Source: Pelobates cultripes (lineage: Eukaryota; Chordata; Amphibia; Anura; Pelobatidae). From it: DNA of 64,000 nucleotides. The translations under genes were made by a program, and so were the position numbers. The DNA is taken from assembly GCA_933207985.1 (NCBI GenBank), contig OW240918.1, forward strand, positions 19,227,673 to 19,291,672, read 5' to 3'. The notes beneath the pieces are model-generated. The model was not told the DNA's origin. It was given only the letters and a program-made list of their open reading frames with translations, and did no database searches. The number at the start of each line of letters is the position of its first letter. The stretch's first letter is position 1. This document shows positions 23,490 to 37,877 of this stretch, in pieces.

Positions 23490-23872
23490 AAACTCCTCTA
23501 GTGACTTTACTGACAGCCACTAGACATGTTTCTGCTGCAACAACCGAGCAAAACTTGGTCATGTGATGCTCAATGTCGAATATCATCAATTGCAGCTCAT
23601 AAGAAAGCATTGAAGTCATAAACATCAAGCCTCCTCTGTGAGGAGTACTAGATTGGACCATCGCTTAAGAAAATCATGTCTCCTTGATGATGTCACAGGA
23701 GGAGGAGAGGTAGCAATGCCGAGGTAGTCTTGGTGCTGGAACAAGGTAAGTAAAAAACATTTTTTTCAAATTATTTGATGAACAGGGGTGCCAATAAACT
23801 ACATATTGACAGGGACACTATAGCAGTAGGAATTACTTTTTTTTTTCCTAATGCTACAGTGTTTCTTTTAGT
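23490..23872. mobile_element. Degraded T2-type element
   Basis: CTCCTCTAGTGACTTTACTG and GACAGCCACTAGAC at the left and GACACTATAGCAGTAGGAAT..CCTAATGCTACAGTGTTTCTTTTA at the right resemble internal and terminal parts of the TTAA-type elements. The outer TTAA sites are no longer clear. Confidence 0.45.
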
Positions 23873-25930
23873 ATTGTAGAAAATAGCTAACATTGAGAAT
23901 ATGGTAATGTTGTGTAATCTGTCACTAAGTATCTCTCAAAATCAATTCAGTGGTTTATAATTCAGATAACTTTTCAAGACTAATTGATGAATTTCAAAAG
24001 ATGAACACGCATTTAGGGCAATTGACTCGAATTGCAATCATGGTGACCTACTGTAGATGCTTCAGTGTTTTGATTAGTACTGGAATAAAAACAGATTGAA
24101 ATGTGTAGTGCATCATCAGGTTAATCCAAGTTTTTTTACTCAAAATATTTGATCATAATCATAATGTTATCATTATGACACACTGTATGTACTAAACATA
24201 CAATGCACCAACAAACCTTTCACTGCTCTAAAACATGGATGTTACATTTCATTCCAAGTTCTACCTACCATCAATAACCACATTTTCAGGATTATATGTG
24301 TCATATTTCTAATTATGTATAATGGTCTATTTCCTAATCAGAGAGTTGTGTTGAGTGGACAAGCAACTACAACATAAATGCTAAAATAGCTGTTGGTTTC
24401 CTTGACCCCCATTTTCCAAGTTAGATAACAACTCACCACAATTAACTCTTTAAATTAAATACTAGATCAAGGCATGTGAATAGTAAGGGCTGTAATTAAT
24501 GAATTAATTGTAAGAATCTTGAAAGTGATGCAATGTTTATCAGGATTTCTATAGCCATCCATTAACACCAACAGTCCTGCATTTAGGTCCTTTAAATACT
24601 TAAATTGACAGACTATTATACAAATAAGAACTGCTAGAGAAAATGTTCAGTTTTCAATGGTGAGGATTACTGCTAATACTACTTACTAAAGAGTAAGTTG
24701 TGATGACCCGGAAACTCTCTGCAAAATGTTGACCATAATAGCTATTTGAAAAAGGACTAATCCAGCCGAGTTGAATTTTTTTTTTTCTAACGCTGCTATT
24801 TTGTTTTTTTTTATTATGCTGTTTATTATGTAGTTATTATGCTTGTTATGATGTTTTTATGCTAACTTACCACGTAGCAAATAAATTAATAAGTTTTGAG
24901 CTGCCGTGGAAACAGTGCTGTGATATCCTCTAAAGTAATGTGACTTTCTCCAATTTCTACAGAATAGAGTTATTTTCAGCCACTTAAATTTGAAGCTTTT
25001 GCCATAGTGAGAATAAAATAAAGACCATCACATAGCACTGTGTATTGTGTAGTATCCAGGGATATGACTATACCTTTTCCTCAGTTCAGAAAGAATTTCA
25101 AGCCACATGTTCTAGTGAAAATATTATGTCAACCAAAGTAGAAATTTAGTACAGTTACATCTAAGTTTTTAAAATTATACCCTCAGGAAAAAAACTGCAA
25201 TGATTTAAGATGAAAATAAATACATATATTTTCTAACCCTAATACTAGTAGTGATATAATTCAGTTCTTTTTCAACATATTGGCAAAGCCTGCAAGGTGC
25301 AAATCTCGTTAATATAATTTGTATGGCTGTCTACCTGTCATTCTTGTGAGAACAACAGAAGGCTGTCTGTCTTGTCTAGCTAAATGGAACTATTTGGACC
25401 TGATCAACTTGAAATATTTGCCCATAGCTTCCAAAATGTAAACGCAATCTCCACTCACCCTTTAAGCTACAAAATATTAGACTTATACTTTTTCATAGGG
25501 ACCGAAAACTTAAAATATTAATTTCATTATTGTGATGGTTGAATACTAGGTTCACATATATCCACCAAACTTCTTCCATAAATTGAATGAGTATAATGTG
25601 TTCTCTCTTAGATGGTAGTAAATTGCTCTTGATTTCTAAGTATAATGATAAGGACTCAGTCAGAACATAAATGCTGTGCAAAGATCGCCACATAAACTTA
25701 TGAGCCCTGAATTAATTTGGTCAATTTTTGTTAATCTGTACTTTATCCTAGCAGACCACATTACCTCCAGAAGATGGATGTATATAATGATTCCTGTAGA
25801 CAATTACATTTTTTAAAAGTAGCAGAAATTGTAAAGCCATTTCAAAGTACACAGCAATAATTTGCCATTAGGAGCAAAATAAATAAATAAATCAGGTTCA
25901 CCCTGATTTTAGAAGCACATGAAGGCAGAC
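23873..25930. other. AT-rich unique sequence, no gene seen
   Basis: No coding motif or repeat family was recognised. Confidence 0.5.
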
Positions 25931-26032
25931 AGCTCAACAGAAAGCTCAACAGGTAGACAGAAGGATGGGTGAACTGATGGACGGACAGACAGGCAGATGG
26001 GTGGACATAGTGACAGATAGTCAAACCGATAG
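25920..26032. repeat. Degenerate GACA/GATG tetranucleotide repeat
   Basis: Variants of GACAGACAGGCAGATGGGTG and related tetranucleotides fill the interval. The minus-strand frame across it is an artefact. Confidence 0.75.
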
Positions 26033-26039
26033 CTATACA

Positions 26040-26998
26040 AAGAGTTTACACATTTATATATTTCATTGTTATTTTACATAGGTTAGTATTTTTATTACTT
26101 ATACTATTTGGATTTTTTTTTTTTAAAGCCTGCCATATATGAGGAAAGGTTACATTTTGATAGAATCCTTGAAAACATTATTTTTGATTTAAATTAATTT
26201 GTGTAAAACCTGTGTAGTTACTTAATAAATATTATTAATCATTCTTATTTCTCTCAAGCTATAAAAAAAATCTTAATATGCAATGGATACATTAGCACCA
26301 TGTCCTTGCTCGAAACAGAGACAAGCTAGAAATATTCCATTGAAACTAATATTTATTAAATAAATGTATCTAGGTATGGAGCTCAGAATGGGATGTCCTC
26401 TTCAGACATATTTCGGTCTGCCAACGGTGACACTTTGATAATGCAAAGTAAGAAAATGTGCTATGCTAACTGTAAAATGATCAAAGAATGGTAGAGTATA
26501 TTATGAAAACTTTTGAAGAAAGAAGAATGTTATTTTTTTTTTTTTCTTTTGTATTATCATTTGTTTTAGTCTGTGTAAAAGCACATCAAAGCTCTGTTAC
26601 TTTCCTAAAAGCAATTTTTTCCATATCTGGTTACCTCCAGCCAGATGTGTTATAATTCAAATTCAATCCCTTTTACAGAAATGTATTTTTCTCTGATTAC
26701 ACCGTTACCAACAGCCTCCTGAAAATGATTGCATTCTCAATGACACTGCAGAAGGAATGCATATTTTCCCTGATGTTATTTTTCTTTGTTATCGCTTATT
26801 TCCGGAGTGGTTTTCTTTCACGAGGATATTATAGAAATGAAGTATATGTGTAATATTGATACCATGAATGCTATTCCAAGTGCAATGCTGATTTTGGATA
26901 AAGTAATATATGTTTTTCTTACTTGATTCTTTTAAAATATTTACCAATTCTTACTGGCGAATAGAACTCTGAAGAAATTATACGTGACTTGCTGATTA
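26040..26998. other. Unique sequence with a possible conserved block
   Basis: No gene was seen. About 26570-26840 is less repetitive and more balanced in composition than its surroundings (see findings). Confidence 0.45.
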
Positions 26999-26999
26999 T

Positions 27000-27620
27000 A
27001 GTATTATTTTTATTTATATATCATCAGCATATTCCACTGCACTATACATTAGGAAAATGACACATAGGAGAAGTTGTGACAAAATAAATTAGCCGAGCAT
27101 ATAAAGAGGCAACACATGCTCTGGCAAAATAAATATACAATCTAAAGAGAGTGGAGTGTAATAAAAAAAAAGGTAAATAAACATTGTATCCAGATATTTA
27201 AATGTATTTTTGAGATACTAAAATCTATTTATTTACAAGCATAATTTACATAAAACCACTCATTATGGAAGGAGTAGTGTAAGAAAGAATAAAGGGGTCA
27301 GAGCGGACAGTGTGAAGCCACCTGACCAAAATAAGGCAAAGGTGGTCAGTAGTAGACATTGGATAATAATGATTAGTAAAGTCCCTTATTAAAGTGGTAT
27401 TTTGGGGATTCCCTAACAAAACTGAGAGCAGAAGAAGTGTATTGGGAAGAGGGAGGGAATTTCATAAGAATATGTTGCCCAGAAGAATCCTAAAGTACTA
27501 AATCCTAAAGAGTTGATGGTCGTACTGTGGGAAAAAATTTAAATAATAAAATAATAATAATAAATAATCAAACCCAAGGACTGAAAGCCAGGTGAGGTAT
27601 GCAAAGCTGACTACAACATT
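27000..27620 (-). mobile_element. Degraded L2-like LINE 3' region
   Basis: TTTATATATCATCAGCATAT at the left, AGAGAGTGGAGTGTAATA in the middle and a GGGAAGAGGGAGGGAATTTC-type segment further right occur in the same order as in the reverse complement of the L2-like tail at 49180-49362 and the L2-like remnant at 43740-44488. An AATAAT-rich tract lies at about 27541-27567. The copy is highly diverged and no reading frame survives. Confidence 0.5.
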
Positions 27621-28083
27621 CATACTGGTTTTTAAGGGAGTAATCTGTTTTAAAATGAAATAATTATGTAAACTATATGACTACACTACAGACATGTAGA
27701 TAGCAACAACTACCATCCACTGACCCTTGTTTTCACTCCTCACTTTTCAAAATGTAGTTGCTGTTTCTGTTTACGCAAATTTCGATAGCAGGATGGGTAC
27801 CTTGTCAGTGCCTCAGGTGCTAATGTAAACATGTAATACATAGATGAGGACTTTGGAACGTACTTAATTTCTGGCCTTACTAAAACTATTTATGATGTTT
27901 GATAAAAAAAGCTGATATGTCTAATATATGAAAATAAAGCTGAAGTAACTTATAATAATTGGGGAATTTAAACATATGGAACTAGAAAGGATATTTGTCA
28001 TTTTTTACTTACATTTTATTGTGAAATATTCTAATTGTCAGAAATAGATAATATCTGGCATACTATCTTAATTTGATTTTGAA

Positions 28084-28087
<4 letters not shown>
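27621..28087. other. AT-rich unique sequence, no gene seen
   Basis: Nothing was recognised. Confidence 0.5.

Positions 28088-28131
<44 letters not shown>
28088..28131. repeat. (TA)n microsatellite
   Basis: An uninterrupted TA run of about 22 units. Confidence 0.97.
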
Positions 28132-28136
<5 letters not shown>

Positions 28137-30300
28137 GTGTTACTTCCAATTTATCTAGATAGGGAGTGAGGGTTCTGTAGTACAGTATGTATATTCATTG
28201 ACTCAGATCTTTTACATTTTTACTAAGGAAGATACAATTCATGTCTGACCCTAACCACAACTTTAATAATCATGGCTGACTGAACGTTACGTGAATTGTA
28301 GTTGAAATAGAGATCCCTAACCCTATGAGCATTATGTTCTGTCTATTCATTGCAAGAACAATGATATGGCTTATACTTTGAGGCTTTGTCTTCAATGCCA
28401 GTTACATTATTTCACAATAAATTCTTGTAAAGCATTCATGATAATACTTACTATGGCATCTGTCTCTGTTATATTGTGATTTTTTGTGTCCTCCTCCTTT
28501 TGTTTAGATTATCACATACTGTGCTATTGTTACAGTTGTAATAATACCATTGCAGTAATTTTTGAAGTTCACAAAAAATATTGTATGGATTTCATTTTCA
28601 TCTCTTGTGTTTTCATCTTCTCATCCAGCAACAAAACTTTACAATATGAAACTGTTCCACCAAAAATAGAGATCTAAAGGGTTATCGGAAGAAAAAGCCC
28701 CACATTTCATGCAAAAGCTGAATTTGGATAATCACTAGATGTAAATCATGGTCAAATTTGGGGGATTAGACTTGAATTGCATTTACATTCCATAGCCATC
28801 TAATAAGAAACATGTATTAACCAGAAATAGACTGTACAAACATACAGAAGGAAATACCGAATGCCATGAGGAGTCCAGCTACAGTATACTCACCTTGTAA
28901 TCCCTTGCACCATATAGGGCAGAATGAGAGATTGTAAATGGAAAAGGTGGACCTGATATTTTTCCTTACTTAACCCCAGTCCTTGTATTTTACAAAAAGG
29001 GTGCTAAGTAGAATAATTTACTGACCTACTCTCTACTCTTTGAAAGCTACATAACACTTCTTCTCCAAAATACTCAATCTCTAGTTTATTTCTTTTTATA
29101 CTCAATGTATCTTGACCTGTTTTCATCCTAATGTGATTGAATTGCAATATTAGTCAGCCTTGTTCTGAACTATGTAACTTAAAAAAATTACATTATTTGT
29201 AACATAAAAATACCAAAGCCACTTAAAATGTATTGTTCCACTGTAAGCAGAAAACAGATGATATTATAGCTGGAGATCTACAAGTTTAGTTCACTTTGAA
29301 TTCACTTCAAATTCCAGACAATTCTCACTTCAGGTTTCCATATATCAGTATGGGTCATATTTCAGCCACCACAGGACTTACATTAGCAGCATCAATATAT
29401 GTGCTGTTAATGGAAATCCATGTGCATGGATTCACAAGTCTATATTCAAGTTGGGCATCACGAGTGTCTTGGAACGGTTCAATGAGATAACCAGTGCTAT
29501 CACATGCTGTGACTGGTAAGTGGACAAGCAGCAATTCTATCTTTAAAAAATCATCCAGAACATGTAAATACTGACAGTGGGACAAAGAACAGTTTGCTTC
29601 AACCTCTAATGGTACAAAATTAATTTAGAGTGTTGATCCAAACACCTTGACCACTTCAGTATTTTGAAGACATATGTAATTGATCTGATGGAGGTGTAAC
29701 TCTGCCTCTGGAAGCATCGGTAGCAAGCCCAGAACAAATGTTCTGATCAGGCTACTGCCAATTGTGTGCATATTTCTGTGTAGATAAGTTAATTCATTGG
29801 TTGAGAGCTTTCATCAAAGAAATGAGTGGTAGGATAGGCATCTGGTTTCTGCAGCCAAGCCAACATCATGGGGCACTTGGCATTCTCATAACCAGGTAAG
29901 AGGGCAAACAATTGTAAAAATGTTTGTTTCATTAGCAGGGAACGGCATCTGGGTACTCCTGGCATAATTTTTTTTGACAATCTCTTTTTTATTAGTTTTT
30001 TGCAAGAGGTGAGAAAAGTAACAGTTGTACAGTAGTTATACAGAAGTAAAAGTAGTTTAAAACAAGTACGCAGGACATGACTGTTGTATTACCTCCTTGT
30101 ATAAGTAGCTTGTTTCTGAACAACGGAGGACTAGGTACATAAGGAGGACTACAGTAAACAACCGTGCTTCTGGGCATTTCCCACTGTGTTATCTGCCTTT
30201 ACATTTTTTTCTGTGTGTTGATGTCAATGGCAGGCAGAGTAGTTCGGGTATCGGGACTTTCACTTTCACTTTACTTTTCCTATTTTTTCCTGTTTTTGTT
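28132..30300. other. AT-rich unique sequence, no gene seen
   Basis: Several 60-76-codon open frames are present on both strands, for example at 29296-29585. They overlap one another antiparallel and show no motif. Confidence 0.5.
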
Positions 30301-30305
30301 ATTCC

Positions 30306-30374
30306 TAGCATAATAACCACTAAGGTAGATGCAGCGGTTATGATGCTTAGAGTAACCATTTAACACTCCTTTAA
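30306..30374. mobile_element. T2-type terminal fragment
   Basis: GCATAATAACCACT..AGCGGTTATGATGC is a degraded subterminal palindrome. It is followed by TTAGAGTAACC and an ACTCCTTTAA terminus. Confidence 0.45.
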
Positions 30375-31365
30375 TGATGCTTACATTTTGCATTTAGACT
30401 TGATGCTGCTAAAAAAAATAAAACTTGGTTAGGATTGATAAAGCTCTTTTAATAACTACTGTACCTATAGAGAAGAACAAGTTTGATGATAATGCCGAAA
30501 GATTAAATAAAATGATTTTTTTTTCAAAAATCCCATAATGCTCATACTTTAAAGCAGGAAAATCTAATCATGGTACCTTAGACACCCCCAAAGGTGCTCA
30601 GCTTTCCTGAAATGTCATTTACAAACATCTGGAGTGTGAAGATGTGCCATCACTACTCCACAGCAAAATGAACTATATAGGAAAAGTAGAGGATAGCATA
30701 TTTCCCAGTATGATAATTTTAGAAGATTATTAAAACAGCGACCAGAGTCACAATGTATCCTTCCTGCTGAGAATAAAATACACTGAACAATAAAAGTCAA
30801 TGATCCTGTCTGGCACAACCAGCTATATCTCCGAGGGCTGATGATTGACTGAGGCAATCTGTAGCATTGATGGAAAGCATTTATGGCATTCATGCTATCC
30901 ACATGGAATATTTATTGTCTGTTTTTATCTGACACAAAGGTTTTAACCTTGTTTGCCGAGTGACGCTGTTACAGGTCATCATCACATAATCGCATCATGA
31001 CCGTACTGGCCCAGGTGACTTCTGTTCTTTCATTACAACAACTGAACATCACAATCAGAGCATTCTTTGTTGAATTACACACAAAGTCATTATTTGGGAC
31101 AAAATGATTACTCCACAAATGAATAAAGGGTTCTTAAAAAAAACAAAAACACAAAAAAAAATATAAAAAAATAAAAGCTTAATCTAAAATAAAATATGTT
31201 TAGAGAAAAAAAACATGCAGCAGAAATGAACATACCTTAGGTTAACATAATCACACAGTTATATCAATTTTAGAAAGGAATCCTTAATTGCTAGGATTTT
31301 AATATTATATTTACTCATCCCCCACAACTCACAAATATGTGTGTGAGGTCTAAAAAAAAAAAAAA
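30375..31365. other. AT-rich unique sequence, no gene seen
   Basis: A-rich tracts at 31136-31180 are the only notable feature. Confidence 0.5.
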
Positions 31366-31369
31366 GTGA

Positions 31370-31670
31370 ATGTAAAAATGTACATCTCTGCACTTACCTT
31401 GATCCTACAGTAAATGAGCTCTCTATCTTGACTTCCTGTCAATTATTGCTATAAACTGTGCACTCTTCACTTGGCATTTAGTAAATAGTGAGATAATGGA
31501 ATTAGGAAGGATTCTCCTCCTCCACTGCAGTATGTGCCCTGGTTGTGCCTGGTCTGAACTGGTTTGTGATGTCAATAGCTAAATCTGTCATTTGTATTCA
31601 AAGTAAAATGGAGCATTGCATGAAAAAAGTTCAACATAAGTTATCACAAGGTGATTTTCTAGAAAAATTA
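31370..31670. repeat. Unclassified dispersed repeat, copy A
   Basis: The part at 31494-31590 aligns with 50125-50225. Shared landmarks are TCCTCCTCCA, TGTGCCTG, CTGAACTGG and GTCAAT in the same order and spacing. The family is not identified. It might be an internal part of a larger T2-type element, because the second copy directly follows a T2 terminus. Confidence 0.5.
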
Positions 31671-33818
31671 TGGTTTCCCTTAATTTAGTCCTGTTAGCAG
31701 AAGTAGAACTAGTAGCACCAAATGTATGAAAAAAACAGACTGAACACATGCTCTAAGAAAAGTATAAATGGCAGTGCGCTACTAAAGACCAATAGTCATG
31801 ATATAAAAATGTAAAGGTACTGAACAAATTAAAAAAAACTCAAAAACCTACTAACGATCACTAATCTTAAATGGAATAAAATGGGATTTGTAATACGGGA
31901 ATAACAATTTTAAGCCCGCCACAATGCCAACAAAGAATAGAGTAGGCATACAATTGTCATATTGTGTCTATATTTTGTGACACTCTTATCAGATATTGTT
32001 GGAATTGTGCTGAATTTTATATATTAAATAAACCTTGTGATTGACATCAGGTTGAGTTAGCCTGTGGGAAGTACCTCTAGCCAACTGAGGGAAATCTGTT
32101 ATATATTCCAATAATAATAAAAGATGAATATATATAAATAACAAGCTTACCCATTGGTCTAAGAAAAAATTGCACTACAGAAAACAAAAAAAATGTTTTA
32201 GAAATCCAGTAACAGATAAAGCAACATACAGAACATGACATGATTTAGAACAGGTTTATCAATTAAAAATCAGCCTATGATAGATTGTATCTGTAGATGA
32301 ACATGTAATGTCTGGGATGTGCATGACTGCCCTTTCATTCATGTAATTTGAAACGAATCCTGGTTCTTCACAGTTTCTAGATTAACAGCTGACAAAGACT
32401 GAAGAAAGAAGTAAAGACTTAAAAAAGCATAAAATGAAATACAATAAATGACAGAGCCCGGGTAAAGCAGATCTGATTCACTTAAGCTACTATAGCATCT
32501 CTTTGAATGTTAGCACATTGTAGGCAGGGTTTTTACTCAATGAGAACATTTGTTTTAGGCAAAAGATTTCTTTAGTAATCAAAATAAAAGTATCAGGTTC
32601 AAAATATAACAAATGTGAGAGTCATTTGTGTCAGTTGTTCTGTGCCAAGCATGAGCCTCACTTTGGTAAAAACACAAGTGTGAATTGCAAAGGTGACAAG
32701 AAAGGTTCATCAGATGCCAAGTATACGAGTACCAATTCAATGGTGACTTTTAAATGCATCACAGTTACCAAAGATCCAACTATTAAAGCTTAAAGTACAA
32801 AATGTCAATATGTTCTCCATATACTACAATCCAAGCTCCTCTTTAAATATCATGAAAGAGAGACTTGGCTTTTAGTCTGTCAGGATTCAGCAGACGTTTA
32901 TGTTTATTGTTACTTTCCACCATATAAGCAAATATTAGATGGACTAATTTGAAGAAAACAGGCTGTTCCTATTTCCCTTAGACAACATTACTTTACACAT
33001 TGATTTAAAAGGTACCCACAAAACACAATAATGATTTGGTAAATAATGGGATTGAAATAAACCAGAAAAGAAATTCACGGAAAAAGAGAAAGTGTTTCAC
33101 AGTAAAAAGCAAAAGTTACAGGTTATTATTTCTTCTTTTGGTCTGTTGAGTGAGGTGGATTTCTACTAACATAATTTGTGGCTCATGGAGACTTGAAGCC
33201 ATTGGATCAGCATGCATGAAATTAACCAGATTTAGTCATGAGAACATTGAAAACAAGCACAATGATACATCACATGTTGAGTACAGGGATAGTGTCTAGC
33301 CAACTACAAATATTTTACTTTACTCATACAGCACTGAAGCATGCACCACTTCCTAGGTTGTGACTATACTTGGAAACCAATCTACCATCACATGAAAAAG
33401 CAGTTGGTACAGTCACACAGGTGTTATAAGTCTTCATCAGTGGTGACATTTGGTCAAGGACTTTGTAGGGCCGATGACAACTCTTCCAACTCTTACATTC
33501 TTCAGCTGTCAATATGTCCCATTTTCTCTAACAGATTATATTTGTACTCATATCAACTTGCTTCTGCCTTAACCTAAAATAACATAAATACAATAACAAA
33601 AGCCCTTACAGATTAATGCTGTTTAATAGAAATGTGTTAAGGAGTATATGTATAGCAAAAATAATGGTCTAATTAATTTAAAAGAGCTAACCATAGAAAA
33701 TACAATTTGTGCAATAAGTCTCTTGAAATAATGTTTATGTAAAAATGGCGGTTAATTCTCTGCCATAAAAAAAATAAAGTCAGATTGAATAAAAAATAAA
33801 ATACTTGCAAAGTCTCAC
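31671..33818. other. AT-rich unique sequence, no gene seen
   Basis: No recognisable gene or repeat was found. Confidence 0.5.
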
Positions 33819-34133
33819 TTAAAGGGACACTATAGTCACCAGAACAACTACAGCTTAATGTAGTTGTCCTAGTGTTTATAGTATGTCCATGCAGGCATTT
33901 TCATGTAAACACTGCCTTTTCAGGAAAAAGGCAGTGTTTACATTGCTACCTAGTAACACCTCCAGTTGTAGTCCTTAGACGGCCCCTAGAGGTGCTTCCT
34001 GGGTCAATGCTGGCAGGTCTGTGCGACGCTTGAATAAAGGTACGTTTTTATAATATTTAAGGGGGGCCAGCCACCTAAATAGTGTTTTAACACTATAGGG
34101 TCAGGAATATGTTTGTATTCCTGACCCTATTGT
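33819..34133. mobile_element. T2/Kolobok-type MITE, right end lost
   Basis: It starts with a clean TTAAAGGGACACTATAGTCA. A subterminal hairpin (AACTACAGC..TGTAGTT), an internal stem-loop (GTAAACACTGCCTTTT..AAGGCAGTGTTTAC, 33905-33938) and the right palindrome TAGGGTCAGGAATA..TATTCCTGACCCTA follow. The expected GTGTTCCTTTAA end is missing after about 34133, so the copy is truncated on the right. Confidence 0.82.
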
Positions 34134-37100
34134 AGATTATTCAGCTCAGTACAATATTTCCATAATGTTTTGGGGTAGCATACTTTAAAACGAGTATATT
34201 TTGTATTTGTACTGTTTGTTGGAAGTACTTTCTTCTTGTTTTATATCATGGGTAAAATTTTAATATTCTAAACAAATTTGATCACCTCAATCCATTTAGA
34301 GCATAGACAATAATTCCATCCCAGAAACAATTTGAAGTATTTTAACCTTCCATGGAAAAACAAACAAACTGTAGATATGAATATAATTTTAGTGGTATAA
34401 TTATTTACTGTTTTCTTTAATACTGATCTAGCATTTTAAGTCATATTATTGTTCTTTAAACTGATTATTCCACAAACTATCACAGTGTTGTGCTTCATTT
34501 TTGTTTATGTATCCAATTGTTGTAATCCTAAACCTTATTGTTAATATAGATCTATTTTATAAGTGACACATTTGTTTTATGGCAACATAATATATACAAA
34601 ATTGACAAATGTAGCAGATACACCTAGAATTAGGTGACAAACATTTGGAACCACAAATATTTGTTTGTGTATTTATTTAGTATGCTGTGTTTTGATATAA
34701 ATTTGCACAGAAAAATGTTGATGGGGCTTTTAAAAATGATAACTCAGGATTACGTTGTTTATAACTGACATAAGAAATAAATCACAGCTAGCTTTGCATG
34801 CACTTCTATTGAGGGATTTATATAACATCTGCTGTGTAACTAAACAAGCACTAAATTTAGTTTTTCAGTCCCAAGTACCGTCATTTCTCGACAAAACTCT
34901 GATGCTGTGAAACAATAATAATTCACAGTTTCACCAATAGCTGGAAATGCAAGTAAGTCAACACCTAACTCTCATGTGAATTTATAAAGTGCTCCTCAAT
35001 AGTTAGCTCGTTATAGGAACATCATCTAGTATCTAGAACACATTTCATGATATAAACGTAAAATTTAAACTCTAGGAAAAATGGTTCTGAAATCATTAGC
35101 TCCACTGTACTTTTGACATGTAATCCTCATTAAAATGAAAAGTTATCATGATGACATGAAAAGGGAGGGACAGACAATTGTTTTTTTTTAATGTTCTATT
35201 TTATTTTTATTCAGTATATGTTATTTTTTATGTTCTGTACACCTTTCCAAAAACCACATTCTAACCTCTCTATATATGCTGTGTATACACCGACATTTAT
35301 CGGACTTACATTACAAATAAAATGGACATATCTCTTCATTACCTCTTCCCTGTAAGAATTACTTAAACAAGGCATTGAAAACATACACTGATCACCTACA
35401 TTTCAGCTATCTGCTATTGTATCCTCTTACGATGACTTCCAACCTGGTATAAAGTTGCTCCAAACTGACAATAGAGCAAATGTGTTTGCATTCTTATAAG
35501 AGTACAAAGGTGGTATGAATGGCATCAAGATCGCCCAGCTGACAGCCTGTCATGGGTACAAAGCATCCCAAAAATAAGCTTTTATCTCACTGTGACTGTT
35601 ATATTTGCTCTATGTTGTGTGAATTGTAAGGCACTAAAAAGAGTTATCATATAACCCTGCCACTAAAACAGATTATAACAAACCAGAACTCAATATCTAA
35701 GAGACCGACCAAAAGCAGAAGAATAGTATTTACATATTAAGAGATATGAAATGTAGACATAAGGGGAGCAGAACGCCAATAAAGCAACGTGCTATTTGTA
35801 GATGTTCATTTTTTCTATAAGCAGAAAAGAAACAAAGCCTTGTATGGTGGATCTGGGGTCCTGAATTAGCCCTAAATCCCTAAACACAAGATTCAGATGA
35901 ATTGAGAGGTATGCAATGAGATAAAAAGACTGTGGCACAGAACTTAAAGCCATTACTGTATGGACTGAACTTATAGACAATCCTTAATAGTAAAAAAAAA
36001 CTCAATATACAAGATAATTAAGTACTCATAAACAATAGCACGTCTGCTATCTTATTTTGAAAAAAAAAAAAATTACATTTTTTTTGAATATGTACATAAT
36101 ATTACTTGCAGATAAAAGTCTAGACTGGATTTTGTTCATTTATGACATTAAATTGACATACCAGCTGCAATAAAGTTGGGTGAGTTAAGTGATGCACTTA
36201 ATTATTGCAAGCTACATTAACATGGGGAAATGGAGCAGCGCACTATGTGCTAGAAGAAACTTGAGAAATTCAAATGCAAATATCTAACAATTTGTAGACC
36301 ATGGAAAAGTAAACAAGCTCAGCTTCAAAACATGTCTTTTATGTCAAATCAGTAACGAGCAGAATCTATGGAATCTTGTGCATTTAACAAAACAAATCCA
36401 GAAATGTAAAAAAAACTTCATAATGTGAAGACAATAATATGGATATAGGTTAGATAATTAGTTTTAAAAGTATGTATGATAGCAAAACAATGTGCAAAAT
36501 AGATAACATTGTGAATAGAGTAGCCTTTTTTATAACATGGATTAATTCTACCGATTTTATATTTTTTTAAAAATACAGTTTATTTGATTTTATTTGTCTA
36601 TGCATATTATATATTCAGCAACTTGATACTCTTCTGTTCGAAATAACTAGCTTAATTCATAAGATTTTTCTAGTAGGCATGATATGTTAACGCAATTGCT
36701 ATTGATAGATACACTTTTCTTGGCAGTCCTAAATTTTATCCTTAATGAGTTGGTGCACTATGTTAATTGACTAATTATTTATAAATTAATGATATCCCAA
36801 AACACTGACTTTAAACATGCATTTGTGTATTGGGATCTTCAAACATGTCTGAAAAGGACTGGCAATTATAATTATAGAAAATAAACTTAAAGCCACAAAT
36901 TTAAATTATATTCACTAAACAGTCACTCTTTGTCATTGCAATGGTAATGGTGCAATAAGTACCCTGGCCTATGACTGTAGCAATTTGCAAATGTCACTGC
37001 AGATACAAACTCGGAGATGTCAAAGTAGGAATTATTTACTTTCATCTTTGCAGTTTGGGATCTATCCAACTTGTTGCTATAAGTTTTGTGAACAGGTTTC

Positions 37101-37825
37101 AGGAATATAAAATATATACACCACAACCTACTACTTCCTGGTTGGTAGATGTTCTTTATTTTGCTAGTCAGTTTCAACTTTTCACTGTTCTTTTGATGAT
37201 ATTGCAATATTTGCTAGAGGAAATCATCCTACTACATAAACACCCTACATCAAAGATAAAGATGTCCATTCTATGTCGTCATAGAAAATGTGTAAAGTCT
37301 TTATCATAAAATATGTTCCCCCTAAGGCTTTGATTCTGGATTACATACTAAACACCCAATTGTACACTGTTCTTTCCAATACAGTCTTTAATAATTTTCA
37401 TGATATGTACCGTGTTCTTTTTCATTGTAATATATCATGATAGATATAAGAAGGATATATGGCCTCAGCCACATATGAAGGTATCAGGTAATATTAATGG
37501 TGTTTAGAATGTAGTATATAGTATATTCCTGAACAAAAACATGGTGGTATTGTGGAGCAGATGTATTTATATAAGCAGATGTATTTATGTTTGACACTTG
37601 AGTGAAAGATAAGAAATGGATAAAAACATGAACATACAAGATGATGTGGATAAAGTACAGTTTACCAATCTAGTAATTCCATTTCCCTATGTGTCAAAAT
37701 GTTTTTTATTGAAAGACATTCTTTAAAGTACAGGACAAAACCATTGTTTCAAACAGATATTTCTACATTACTTTTATTTACATTGTGACTTTGTGTATTA
37801 TGTCTATGTCCCCATGTCTTCATTT
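34134..37825. other. AT-rich unique sequence, no gene seen
   Basis: A 112-codon plus-strand frame (36971-37309) overlaps an antiparallel 94-codon frame and shows no known domain. Confidence 0.5.
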
Positions 37826-37877
37826 TAATCTGTCCGTCTGTCTGCCAGTCTATCTATCTATCTATTTATCTATCTCG
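37826..37877. repeat. (TCTG)n-(TATC)n microsatellite
   Basis: A short TCTG/CTGC tract runs into about eight CTAT units. Confidence 0.9.

Noticed and set aside
36971..37309. 112-codon plus-strand frame
   Set aside because: No family motif. It overlaps a 94-codon antiparallel frame and lacks any codon-use signal I can judge.
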